Source: Lineus longissimus (taxonomy: Eukaryota; Nemertea; Pilidiophora; Heteronemertea; Lineidae). From it: a DNA stretch of 64,000 nt. The translations under genes and the position numbers were made by a program. The notes beneath the pieces are model-generated. The model did no database searches and was not told where the DNA came from. It saw only the letters and a list, made by a program, of their open reading frames with translations. The stretch spans positions 5,409,001 through 5,473,000 of the forward strand of contig NC_088308.1 of the NCBI RefSeq assembly GCF_910592395.1, read 5' to 3'. This document shows, piece by piece, positions 51,701 through 60,577 of the stretch (position 1 is its first letter; every line of letters begins with the position of its first letter).

Positions 51701-52814
51701 CCTAAGGTAGGCACAAACAGACAAATTCTATATTTCTGCAATGGTCAATGTGTAGTTGTGGACTGGTAAGGTAAGCAGATAATGACTGGAGTTAACTATC
51801 CTCTTCCCCATGTGGTCTATAGATAGATAGATTATCTCTTTACAATGATACGACTGAGCTTATCGATCCATCTAATGATGACTAGAACTTTAGGTGATGT
51901 GACTAGCCTCTTCCGTGCAGTGATCAGTTTTACAGATTGTGCTGGTGCTTTGGACAACCAGAATTGAAGCACTTCAGGAAAGGTGATTGCCCTGTGGACA
52001 AGTAAAAAGTCGTTTGAAGGGTAACTGTTATATTGTAACGGACACCCAGACATCCTGGACCTTTCACCCGACTGGCAACCATGCAGAAAACCTTAAAATA
52101 AACCATTACACAGCAGTAGTGTATTATCATTTTTCTCATGTCTTTGCAGCTTATGAAGGTGAAGCTCCAGCCTCCGTCTGCCATTGAATTGCCATCATAT
52201 AACCCGATCTTACCTCCTTCAGCAATTACCCAAGTCATGCTTTTAGCTAATCCACAAAAGGTAAGTTGGCGGTTTCGTTGGCTGGGATTTGCCATGCTTG
52301 GCACTGCTCTTTACTGAGTAAAACTTGGCACGTTGTCACTCCCCAACTCCGCACCTCAATATGAGAACTTTCCAGTGTTCATTATTAGATCAATATGCTG
52401 GGATCCTTTCCTGCTTTTGTACTCACAAAAGCATTTCATCTTATCAGTTCTCTAAAAGGCACCACACTTTAAACTAGACCCTTCATTTGGCAAGCATCAG
52501 CAGTTTCTGCCATGATTGAAATATCTATAGGGGAGTTTGGGAGGGGAGGGGAGTTCGTATTGTTGATTTGCACTTGCTGTCAGCAGGTCAGATTTATTCT
52601 GTGGAAATAGGGAGGGACATCGAGGACCCGAGCATAGATTTGTCCCAAAATGTTGTAATCCTGTCTTGCGCAACAATGGTTTTTAGAAATATCACTAAAG
52701 TGTTTCTGTTCTTTTTTTCAGGAAAAAATACGATTAAAATTCAAACTAAGTTACGTCGTTGATGATCATCCTGTGTCTGAGGTTGGAGAAATGGATTCTT
52801 TTCCTGTGCAGTGA
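42786..52814 (+). CDS. GGA1: GGA-family Arf-binding clathrin adaptor
   Basis: Sixteen coding exons: 42786-42825, 43280-43440, 43740-43838, 44065-44223, 44544-44615, 44842-44922, 45181-45403, 46712-46825, 47057-47167, 47524-47636, 47809-47959, 48236-48371, 50986-51218, 51543-51706, 52150-52260 and 52722-52814; 686 residues, in frame throughout. Domains: VHS about 10-155 (CLEACVKNCGRNFH, KFRFLNEMIKIISPKYLG), which reads acidic-dileucine sorting signals; GAT about 178-310 (ILARLLKSKHPEDLQAANRL, TLFRLASDT-like block), which binds Arf-GTP and ubiquitin; a Ser/Gln-rich hinge about 317-560 with LGQNLLQQSLP; and GAE about 562-686 (LQPPSAIELPSYNPILPPSA, ITQVMLLANPQK). GGAs sort cargo from the trans-Golgi to endosomes. 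This is probably the single invertebrate member, so GGA1/2/3 orthology is not implied. The hinge's internal dileucine-like site reads DLNML, not a strict DxxLL. Intron 6 has a GC donor. Confidence 0.95.
44228..44357 (+). repeat. Exact 65-bp tandem duplication at a GGA splice donor
   Basis: The unit beginning GTGAAAATATGATAGAGCAC occupies 44228-44292 and is repeated without a mismatch at 44293-44357. The first copy starts four bases after the exon 4 boundary (donor at 44224), so the duplication lies in intron 4. The identity indicates a very recent event or an assembly artefact. Confidence 0.9.
44923..44924 (+). other. GC splice donor of GGA intron 6
   Basis: Exon 6 ends AAGCAG and the intron begins GCAAGT. 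The acceptor is TTTCATTTCAG before 45181. Using it joins NMVKQ to DVDRTEKIAKRV, matching human GGA1 (EMVQE-DQKRMEKISKRV) with no gap. The nearby GTs would break the frame or add residues. The flanking CAG|GCAAGT is the strong context typical of real GC-AG introns. Confidence 0.85.
48495..48613. repeat. 43-bp imperfect inverted repeat in GGA intron 12
   Basis: Arms 48495-48537 and 48571-48613 are complementary apart from a few mismatches, separated by 33 bases. The left arm reads CTCACAAACAACATGCCAGT onward. It could be a small foldback element. The imperfect stem also has the general size of a microRNA precursor, but nothing else supports that. Confidence 0.75.
48614..50985 (+). other. Remainder of GGA intron 12
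   Basis: The longest GGA intron (48372-50985). Two open frames of 170 and 152 codons (49054-49566, 50001-50459) fall here. Neither has a recognisable domain and both are interrupted relative to any family I know, so I treat them as chance frames. No nested gene is supported. Confidence 0.6.
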
Positions 52815-53196
52815 AAACATAACCTGATCGACATCAACGAACTATGACAATTCATTTCAAACTGAGGATAGAAGAGATCACCTGTACATCAGTGCACCCT
52901 ACCTGTATAATCAGGTCTCTTGTAAATCAATGCACACCACCTGTATATTCAATCTGATGTACAGTGAACTTTCTAGCTTTGAATTGATTGATATACAGTT
53001 GTAAAAAGGCATTTTCATTTGAATAATGTAGGACTGTGAAGGATAGGACTTCAGTATTTGCCAGATTTTGGTTCAGTTAGGAGTTTGTCCGCATTGTAGC
53101 GGAGTCTGACAGAAACATTACCTGTGGTGCGATGTTTAGTTACTCTCTGCAGCCAGTTTTGTTAATTGGTCATGTTTGCCAAGAGTAAACAAAGTA

Positions 53197-53260
53197 CAGT
53201 AGAAGCTCTCGGTTAAGGACACCTATAAGATTGACTAATATCCTTGACCGGGCTTTTAAT
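53197..53260. mobile_element. MITE fragment (one terminal repeat)
   Basis: TA followed by CAGTAGAAGCTCTCGGTTAA and GGACACCTATAAG resembles the terminal repeat of the 35260-35437 element. The second end is not found, so this is a decayed or solo end. Confidence 0.55.
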
Positions 53261-54662
53261 TCATGTCTGTGCTAATCGGAACAATTAATTGGTATCATAA
53301 TGATACCAGAGATTATTTTTTATATCAGAAAGTGTAATCATCAGAATTGTGTATTTGGTCTAGTCAAAGCTTAGCGATGCATTGTCAACGTTTAGTGATG
53401 CAGGCTCAGGCAGGCGGTTAATGTGAACACAGCATTCTGATTGCCTCTTTAGTTTGTCCTTTGGTGGCAAATATTGAAGTGTTGTACACCAACAAGTATA
53501 TTTTCATTGGTAGTGGGGTCAATATCCTGCATGGAACGAAGAAAATAAGGAAGTAATTCTGCAATGGATCAAAAATTTGGATGGACTCCCAAGAATTAGC
53601 CATCCTGACATTCCAGGATCATTGAGCACTTTGCTTCGCCTTCAGTCTTGAAGGGACATAGTGTGCAATGTTCTGGCACTTAGTACCCAGGGATGAATGA
53701 GGATTGTGTATATGTAACGAGACTTTGTTCAAAAATGTCATTGCCTCTTCATGAAGTTAAATAATTCATCATCTCATGCATGCAGGTGAATATGGTCACT
53801 ACTTATTTACTGATGGTACTTGATGTAAATTGAAAATAGATATATGTATCCCTTTAGTGTAATACATGTGTATTTTCTGAATCAAGGCTGCTTTGGTTAT
53901 TTAATGAATATTTTAAGCAGTAACTGGCCTAAACCATAGTGGCCAGGACTACCCGAGACTATTGACAGAAATGAGTTGTTTGGCTCAACAAACATGTACC
54001 ATAGGGAGACAAGCTATTCATTACTTTTAAGTCAGTGGTTGCCCATCGTCTTGAACTTCATATCTTATGGCATTTGATATGATCAGCACAGGAAATATGT
54101 TGTTGTACCATCAAGTATTTACTTTCATTAAAGCTTTAAAATATTCATATGCATTTCTGTGCTTTGTAGGCCTATGTGTCGTGTATTATTTTCTTCTTGA
54201 CTGAGGGAAATTAGAGCACAATGCAACATTTCACGTGCTGTGGAGAATTGATTGTAAATTTGTTATTTCTGTACAGATCTTTAATATTGAAAATATACAA
54301 ATGATCATAATATACAACAATGTGTTTGTTGAAGTCATTTCCTTCCCAGTATCAGTGGTAATGCTAAACACTTGTTGTCAGAAGGGGTAAAACAGGCACT
54401 AAGATGACTGGTCCTTAATAAACCTTAGTGCAAGAGCCAGTGTGTGAATGCCCAGCTGACATTGTGGTGAGGAAATATCACCGAGTTGCCAGTCCTTGGT
54501 AGTCTAATCAAGACTTGGCCAAGGGATTGGTATGTACTTCGATATCTACCGGAGCGGCCTTGATTCGACAATGAAGAAACAACAGCAATTGTGAACATTC
54601 GCCATCAAATTTAACCCTGGCAGTTCTTGAGGACTGCTGCACTCAAAACACCTTTTATTTGA

Positions 54663-54955
54663 GGCCCTTCGACCCTTGTGGGACATAAGACGGCACATAA
54701 ATCCACAACAAGATTCCTCCAGCCGTTTCAGTCTCCTGCTGCCCGTTGTGCCTCGTCCCATGTCAGCGCCATGAGTTTCAGCTTCACTGACATAGCCCCC
54801 CTGGTAAGCCCCCTACCCTTGAAACCCTCATACTTACTTAGGGCTCTTCGTCCCCAGTAGCACATAAGGCCACAACAAGATTCATCCAGCCTTTTTAGTC
54901 TCTTGCTGCCCGTTGTGCCTCGTCCCATGTCAGCCCCATGACTTTTAGCTCCATC
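54663..54955. repeat. Imperfect tandem duplication, about 167-bp spacing
   Basis: CCACAACAAGATTC, CTGCCCGTTGTGCCTCGTCC and CATGTCAGC.CCATGA occur in the same order in both copies, at about 54703-54783 and 54870-54954. The copies differ at roughly one base in eight. It is non-coding as far as I can see. Confidence 0.75.
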
Positions 54956-55200
54956 GGAAAAGTGTGATAATTCAGTCAGATTTTGAATTTTTCCTTTTTA
55001 TGTGCAATTTGTTGATGGAAACTACCTACATGTATGTAGGATACGAGGTGACTGGGCAGCCGACAGCTGGATAATATTGCCCTCAATAAACTAATGGTCC
55101 TTTATAACTTCCCACCGCCAAAAGTTAACGAAATTCAATATCAGGCAACATATAACCAGAATGTCACATACAAGTGTATGATTACATATCGTAATGTTGA

Positions 55201-55624
55201 TGTGACGCAGGTCGTTTACTTGTCTTCAATTGTCTTCGGGGGTTGATTGCGCTTTGAGCCGTGGGTGTGTCCCGGCCAGAGTGGAACCTGTTGTGTTCAT
55301 CCAGTGTTGTAAAAGTAGAGTGAATAAAACGACAAGAGAAAGTGGTGAGATCATACATCATTCTCAGAGTTATTTAGGCGCCACTGTGACATACGACGTC
55401 TTGTCCGGCTACCTCTTGTCACAATCGATTAAATAACTCTGAGAATGATGTATGTATACTCTCACCACTTTCTCTTGTCGTTTTATTCACTCTACTTTTA
55501 CAAACTGTCTTCATCAACACCGGATGAACACAACAGGTTCCACTCTGGCCGTGACACACCCACGGCGCAGAGGCACAATCAACCCCCGAAGACAATTAAA
55601 GACAAGTAAATTACCTGCGTCACA
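55201..55624. mobile_element. Foldback element with arms of 176 and 195 bp
   Basis: The left arm 55201-55376 begins TGTGACGCAGGT. The right arm 55430-55624 ends ACCTGCGTCACA. They are complementary along their whole length apart from scattered substitutions and two small insertions, around a spacer of about 53 bp. Shared stretches include CGGGGGTTGATTG, CAGAGTGGAACCTGTTGTG and ACGACAAGAGAAAGTGGTGA. No open frame spans it. It is best explained as a non-autonomous foldback DNA transposon. Confidence 0.85.
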
Positions 55625-55715
55625 TTGCCTTCGTGTTACCTATCAAGAGGTAAAGTCGGAATGAATAATATTATACACCACTGATTCAGAAATGGTGTGC
55701 AGAAAAAGTGCTGTT

Positions 55716-56031
55716 CCTTGAACATTACTTTTTCAAAAGGTGTCTTATTGTTAGAGGACCTTTTAAGGTCCAGCATGATAAGATAACCAGCAGCTGGCAG
55801 AGGTTGGTATTCTGTGCCCTTTTTCTCACATAATCTGCATCAGATACACCATGACATGTCTCATCTTTTAGGAGGACAAGGGTCTTGTTTCCTCGAACAG
55901 CACTTTTTCAAAAGGTGTCTTATTGTTGGAGGACCTTGGAGTTTGAAGGTCCAGCATGATAAGATAACCAGCTAGCAGAGGTTGGTTGTCCCATTGTCTC
56001 CAACAGGAGAGGGTTGTATCCTGTGCCCTTT
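55716..56031. repeat. Imperfect direct duplication, about 175-bp spacing
   Basis: ACTTTTTCAAAAGGTGTC, TTATTGTT.GAGGACCTT and GGTCCAGCATGATAAGATAA occur in both copies (near 55727 and 55902), followed by CAGAGGTTGGT and TCCTGTGCCCTTTT-like words. The second copy carries extra internal sequence. Confidence 0.75.
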
Positions 56032-56672
56032 TAAGAGGTTGTTTATATGCATTCATTTGGAGTAGGACTTCATCATGTGCCCAGTAATGCAAGTCACAAT
56101 CAGATTGATTCTAGAGACAGTGATAGCTTAAGAGGAGACACCACGCATGGTCATTCTCATTACTCACAGTTCTGCATCCAATAACCACCCTCTTCAAGTA
56201 GGAACAGCTTTTGAGATTAAGACTGTGACCTTGTGGTGCCCAATAGCATATGGAGGGAGCAACAGATTCTGTCCTGGGGATCCAGTCTGGCAAGGGGCTT
56301 TCATTATTAAACTGGCCGCAAGCCTCCAGGATGGGAAGACAGTAAATTTTTTTGTCATCCTCATGATGGATGGCTGTAATGACATCAGACTGTCAAACAG
56401 TTACTTCCAAAGAGTACATTCCAGGGGAAAAGGGCCATGGGAGAAGTACGAGAAAGACTTCAGGACACTGGTTGTCTTTATGAGGTAAGAGGAGTACATG
56501 TGTATCCCATTTCAATATTGTCCCCTCTTCAACAAGGGGCAACCATCAATCAAAATTTGACTCATTGTTGCCTCTCATCAGGAACTCAAAATCAGAAACA
56601 AAAAGACAAATATGTTTTTCACTTCTTTTTTTTTTACTTCTTTATACAATAATCAATATACAGAAGAAATGT

Positions 56673-59636
56673 TTAGTTCTTGTATCCTCTGCTGGCCCTG
56701 CGACCACGGGCACGTTCAAATTTGCGTCCCTTGCTACGAACGTATGGTTTGGAGTTGCTGTGTGGCACACCGGGTGCTTTGCCAAAGTGTCTGTAGGCTT
56801 CACGGGCCTTTCTGCATCCTGAAACCAAAACAACTGGACATCAGAATTGACTAGACACTTGTCAAAAACTTGATTTATCAACAAGAAAGGCACTGGATCA
56901 CCACAGATGTTAACTGGACTCTATCATCTCTCCTGGTTTGATCACAGCTTCATAACAACCCTGACTGGAGATACCAGCTGTCCTGCCAGTAACAGGTTGT
57001 ACTGCGATCTATCAAAAAATATCTGAGCCGTCTTACCAAAGATGCAAAAACTGGCTACCTGGTTCGGTGGTTTCTACATAACATTTCAAAAAGATCATCT
57101 GCCAGTTATCTAAGACTATTACTTTTCTTGCCTTATTGATACTTTTGACCTTCTGTTCTAACTTGTTCTCAACTCAAAAGGACCAGCCCTGCGAGGCCAG
57201 CTCAACATCAAAAACAACTAAATGCTCCATTTGGACCCAAACAAATCTACAAAAAGACACAACGAATAGCTTACCCTGAATGAGGAGTGTGTTCTTTCCC
57301 TTGGGGGCTTTAAGGGCGAGCTGATCGAAGGTCATGATGGTTCCACCAGCCTTCAGGATACGCGCACGGGCACCTTCAGTCACATGAAGAGCACACAGCT
57401 GGAGAAAAAGAACAACATAATTTTGAAAAGGAAAGAAAATATTTCTAACTGAACAGCTTTTGACAACAAGTCAAAGCGTCATCACCCTTACTTTGATAAC
57501 ACTAGCTCAAGCACATTGAATTACATGTATTTTCTGGTAACTTCTAACAAGGAGGAAGTTTGATGGTTACGTTAGAGGCACAGTCAAGTTTGCTATACTG
57601 GCAATCGTGGAGGACTCTGTCAGGAACTTACAGTCATTTTGGGGACTTCCAAAATCCTAACATCATCAGTGACGGTACCGACAATCACTGCAATCTTGTT
57701 GGCATTTGTATCCCTTTTCAAGTGGCGGATCTGAAATGTGAATGAATAACATAATGACATACTCATGCAGAGCAATGAAAGTCATAGGCTCCAAAAATAA
57801 ACTCCCCGAGTTTACCATAAAGTCAGATAAGATAAGGTGCGAAGGTTATCAGTCACATTGACTAATCCCCACAACTGCACTGACCATGACTTGACTGGTT
57901 AGGAGAATCAGGAGAACTGCCAAGGAATGAAACTGCCAACTCTGCACCATTTCAAACTTTCTTAGCTGACGTTTACTGATTCAATACGATTATCATTCAT
58001 CAAGAAGTATCTCAGAATAGACCAATCAGTCATAGATATCAGCCTGGGGCGGTAAATGAACATCATCATTGATACTTCAAGGTATGGCAAAAGAAGAAAT
58101 ATTTGAAAGGGTGGCATTCAGGAATGCAACCGGACGAATTCATGGAGCTGGAAATAGCTTTTCTGCTTTAGCACTGGACAGATTTTGCTGCCACCCTTGA
58201 CAAAACTGAAATGAACTCTAAATTGTGCTAAAGTATGGTCAGAGCACCCAACCAAAGAATGTTGTGGAGAACATTGAGTATCTACTCTCCAACAGCGGTA
58301 TACCTACCAATCTAGCCAAAGACAGGGGTGGCCTGTTGGTGCGACTCATAAAGAGCCTCTTCAGAATGATCTTGTTGAACTTGGCATCAGTTCTTCTTGC
58401 CAAGAATCGGTAGAGCTGTAAAACAATATCAACAAATTGTGAGGTCATGTGATCTATGTATGGGTGTTTTATTACTATGCACCCAGGGCCAGGCCTAGGG
58501 CCAAGAAGGGATGAATTCACGAGATTATGTTTAGCCCCATCGACTAAGAGGTAGTATCTATACGACAATCAAGATGTACAGACCGGGGGAGCTGGCTGTA
58601 CGTACCCATAAGTCTTTGCGGTAGTCTCGCGCGTACCGGATATAACCTATCAAGCTTTTCTCCTTCAGAGAAATACTGCGTTGCGCTCAACTGCCAATTA
58701 TGCATTAGTCTGGTGGACACGAGGTTGGCCTTAAACTTGCTTGAAATCGAAAATTTGGACAACACACGTGTACTACAGCAAACGGCAGCATTCTGACAAA
58801 GAGAAACATGTGGTCTGATTCTATTTTTACTTGTCATTTAGTGATCACGCGTCCAACCTCGTATGCAGGGTAATGTGGCTTTCTCATTGGTCGAACGTTA
58901 ATTTTGTTCACAGCCTTATAAGGCACTTGAGCGCAACGCAGTATTTCTCTGAAGGAGAAAAGCTTGATGGGTTATATCCGGTACGCGCGAGACTACCGCA
59001 AAGACTTATGGGTACGTACAGCCAGCTCCCCCGGTCTGTACATCTTGATTGTAGTATTCTAAGGGAGCTCAAGCAGTTGTATACTGGCTATATCATTATC
59101 ATTAAATGCAAGGACAAGGTGTCAACACTGACTTTGCCTTGCTTGCTGTCACTGGCCTGCAACACGGACTTCGTCTTCGACTTCTTCTGTCTTCTTTTGC
59201 CAGACAAGACACCTTGAGGCTTATGATTATCACAAAGACTAAGATAATCGGCACCGGCACAGGACTATTGGATGTAGAATTGTAAAGCAAATCATGCTAG
59301 CCATCGAATATTGAACATGAAGCAGGATTTACTACACGGTTATTATAGTAAAATTGAAAATGTTTTGCCTGTCCACGCTGCGTGTGTATGTGGTTGCCTA
59401 CATTCTACAATGCATTCGTACCTTCACAAGTAGACGAAGATAGGGATCTTCGCTCTTGGGCTCAGTCCGATGGACCTTCCTGTCCTTCTTATGGCAGATA
59501 TCAATACCCTAAAATGGCAAAAATGTAATCATTAGAATGTTATCTTTTAATATACGTTAGAATGATAGTAAAATAACGACTTCTAATTAGCGATTAAGCC
59601 GGATTTAAAAACAATATCGCCAATTTCACTGACCAT
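56673..59636 (-). CDS. RPL18: Large-subunit ribosomal protein eL18 (RPL18)
   Basis: Six coding exons on the minus strand: 59636-59634 (the ATG alone), 59508-59422, 58415-58308, 57730-57632, 57398-57275 and 56818-56673, giving 188 residues, the same length as human RPL18. All junctions are GT-AG and in frame. Diagnostic stretches: [84 protein letters not shown] and the C-terminus [19 protein letters not shown]. It is a structural protein of the 60S subunit. Splitting directly after the ATG is a common layout for ribosomal protein genes. Intron 3 carries a box C/D snoRNA and intron 2 a foldback element. It is transcribed away from the SPHK gene. Confidence 0.97.
58004..58078 (-). ncRNA. SNORD31: Box C/D snoRNA, U31 (SNORD31)-like
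   Basis: It lies in RPL18 intron 3, same strand. An 8-bp perfect terminal stem (GAAGTATC at 58078-58071 with GATACTTC at 58011-58004) encloses box C ATGATGA (58069-58063), box D' CTGA (58042-58039) and box D CTGA (58015-58012), with a C'-like ATGACTGA between them. The guide TACCGCCCCAG (58054-58044) abuts D' and is complementary to the conserved 28S rRNA segment CUGGGGCGGUA. The fifth base before D' is C, pairing with a G in that segment, so 2'-O-methylguanosine is predicted. As I recall it, human U31 has the same guide followed by a similar CTGAT..TGTGACTGA spacer and targets Gm4166. Size (75 nt) and architecture are typical. It would be released by trimming of the debranched intron. Confidence 0.93.
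58565..59052. mobile_element. Near-perfect 131-bp foldback in RPL18 intron 2
   Basis: Arms 58565-58695 and 58922-59052 are reverse complements with only about two or three differences, around a 226-bp spacer. Shared motifs include GTACCGGATATAACC, GTAGTCTCGCGCGTACCGG and CAGACCGGGGGAGCTGG. Arms this similar indicate recent insertion or gene conversion. Open frames across the arms are mirror artefacts. The RPL18 pre-mRNA would carry a long stable hairpin here. Confidence 0.9.
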
Positions 59637-59662
59637 CTTTCACGACGGCTTAAAAGAGGAAG
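59637..59662 (-). promoter_or_regulatory. RPL18 5' UTR with TOP tract
   Basis: Upstream of the ATG the minus strand reads CTTCCTCTTTTAAGCC, a C followed by ten pyrimidines at 59662-59652. This is the 5' terminal oligopyrimidine signature of ribosomal protein mRNAs. It predicts a start site at about 59662, a 26-nt leader and mTOR/LARP1-type translational control, as known for TOP mRNAs. Confidence 0.75.
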
Positions 59663-60577
59663 CACTGAGGGAATTCTGGGAGAAAGAGAATTGGCCCGAC
59701 GCCATCTATCGGCCACATGACTTCAGAAAATTGTTGATCAATTATTTGTGATGCTTCACAACAATAATGTTGGCCTATAAACTACAGCTGGCCGCACGTC
59801 ATTCATGATTAGTGCGTAATTATGCAAGTATTGTTGCTAGCTTCGGAAACAGAACGTAGAGTAAGTATAGATCGTTGTTTTCTCTCAATGAAATGAGAAT
59901 ACAAAGTAGCCCAGTGGTAACTAACTCGGTAACTGGCATCTCTGACTCTGAGTCTGAATCTGAGGCCTATCTATCTATTCTATGCATGCTAAGTACACTG
60001 TCACTGCTACACTAATGCTTACGAACTACACAGGGATACAACTTTCATGAGGACGTGGAGTAGGCCTATATGCCAACACCTGTTTGCTGTTTGATAATAA
60101 TTAACACTTGAGAAGTTGGCCCAGAAGTGGTGACGGTGCGTTTTAGACAATTGGAGACTACTAAAATGTGGAATCTGCCAACTTGCAAAGCGAGGATGCA
60201 ATCATTTCCGATTTCACATTTCAACAGTCTCCCAATGTCTAAAACGTACCGTCGCCACTTCTGGGCCAACTTCTTCGTAATGATAGGTGGTGCACATCGT
60301 CTTCTAAGGGCCTTGGCGTTGTCATCCCCTGTGGAGGAAAACTTATTTTATTTCCGACTAAAGAAAAATTTTTATTTTGAAATGATATCATTTTAGCCTT
60401 ACACTAATTTTCATGTTTTCCAATCATGTTATTCTTGTGACACTGTCTGCTTTGTCCTTTTAGTGATGTGAATATCAAGAGATTCCAGTTGGAGCTAGGT
60501 AGAGGTGTGGTGGACCTTCATGGATCTACGTTGGATGGTTGAAATAGAAAGAAAAGTTGGAGAAATAACCGAAGGCC
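59663..60577. promoter_or_regulatory. Divergent RPL18/SPHK promoter interval
   Basis: 915 bp separate the predicted RPL18 start site (minus) from the SPHK start codon (plus). A TTTGTCCTTTTAG acceptor ending at about 60463 suggests that an SPHK 5' UTR exon lies further upstream within this interval. An inverted repeat occupies 60111-60275. No open frame is supported. Confidence 0.6.
60111..60275. repeat. Imperfect inverted repeat between RPL18 and SPHK
   Basis: The left arm from 60111 (AGAAGTTGGCCCAGAAGTGG...) pairs with the right arm ending 60275 (...CCACTTCTGGGCCAACTTCT). Pairing continues inward with mismatches to about 60175 and 60209. The stem is therefore about 65 bp with a spacer of about 33. 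It is another foldback-type element, placed in or near the SPHK promoter or 5' UTR intron. Confidence 0.8.

Larger units (their letters stand above)
52815..56672. other. GGA 3' flank and intergenic region to RPL18
   Basis: GGA and RPL18 are convergent across this 3.9 kb. The first 1.3 kb probably holds the GGA 3' UTR. An ATTAAA near 54128 is one possible end signal. The rest is repeat-rich: a MITE end at 53197, a tandem duplication at 54663-54955, a large foldback at 55201-55624 and a direct duplication at 55716-56031. I recognise no gene. The 113-codon plus-strand frame at 56147-56488 has no known similarity. Confidence 0.6.

Noticed and set aside
57440-57490. GTGATGA on the minus strand in the RPL18 intron between exons 4 and 5, a second snoRNA candidate
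   Set aside because: No CTGA box D within a suitable distance and no closing stem.
58544-59217. Two open frames sharing an identical 40-residue stretch in RPL18 intron 2
   Set aside because: The shared peptide arises because the frames read the two arms of one inverted repeat on opposite strands. It is not a duplicated gene.
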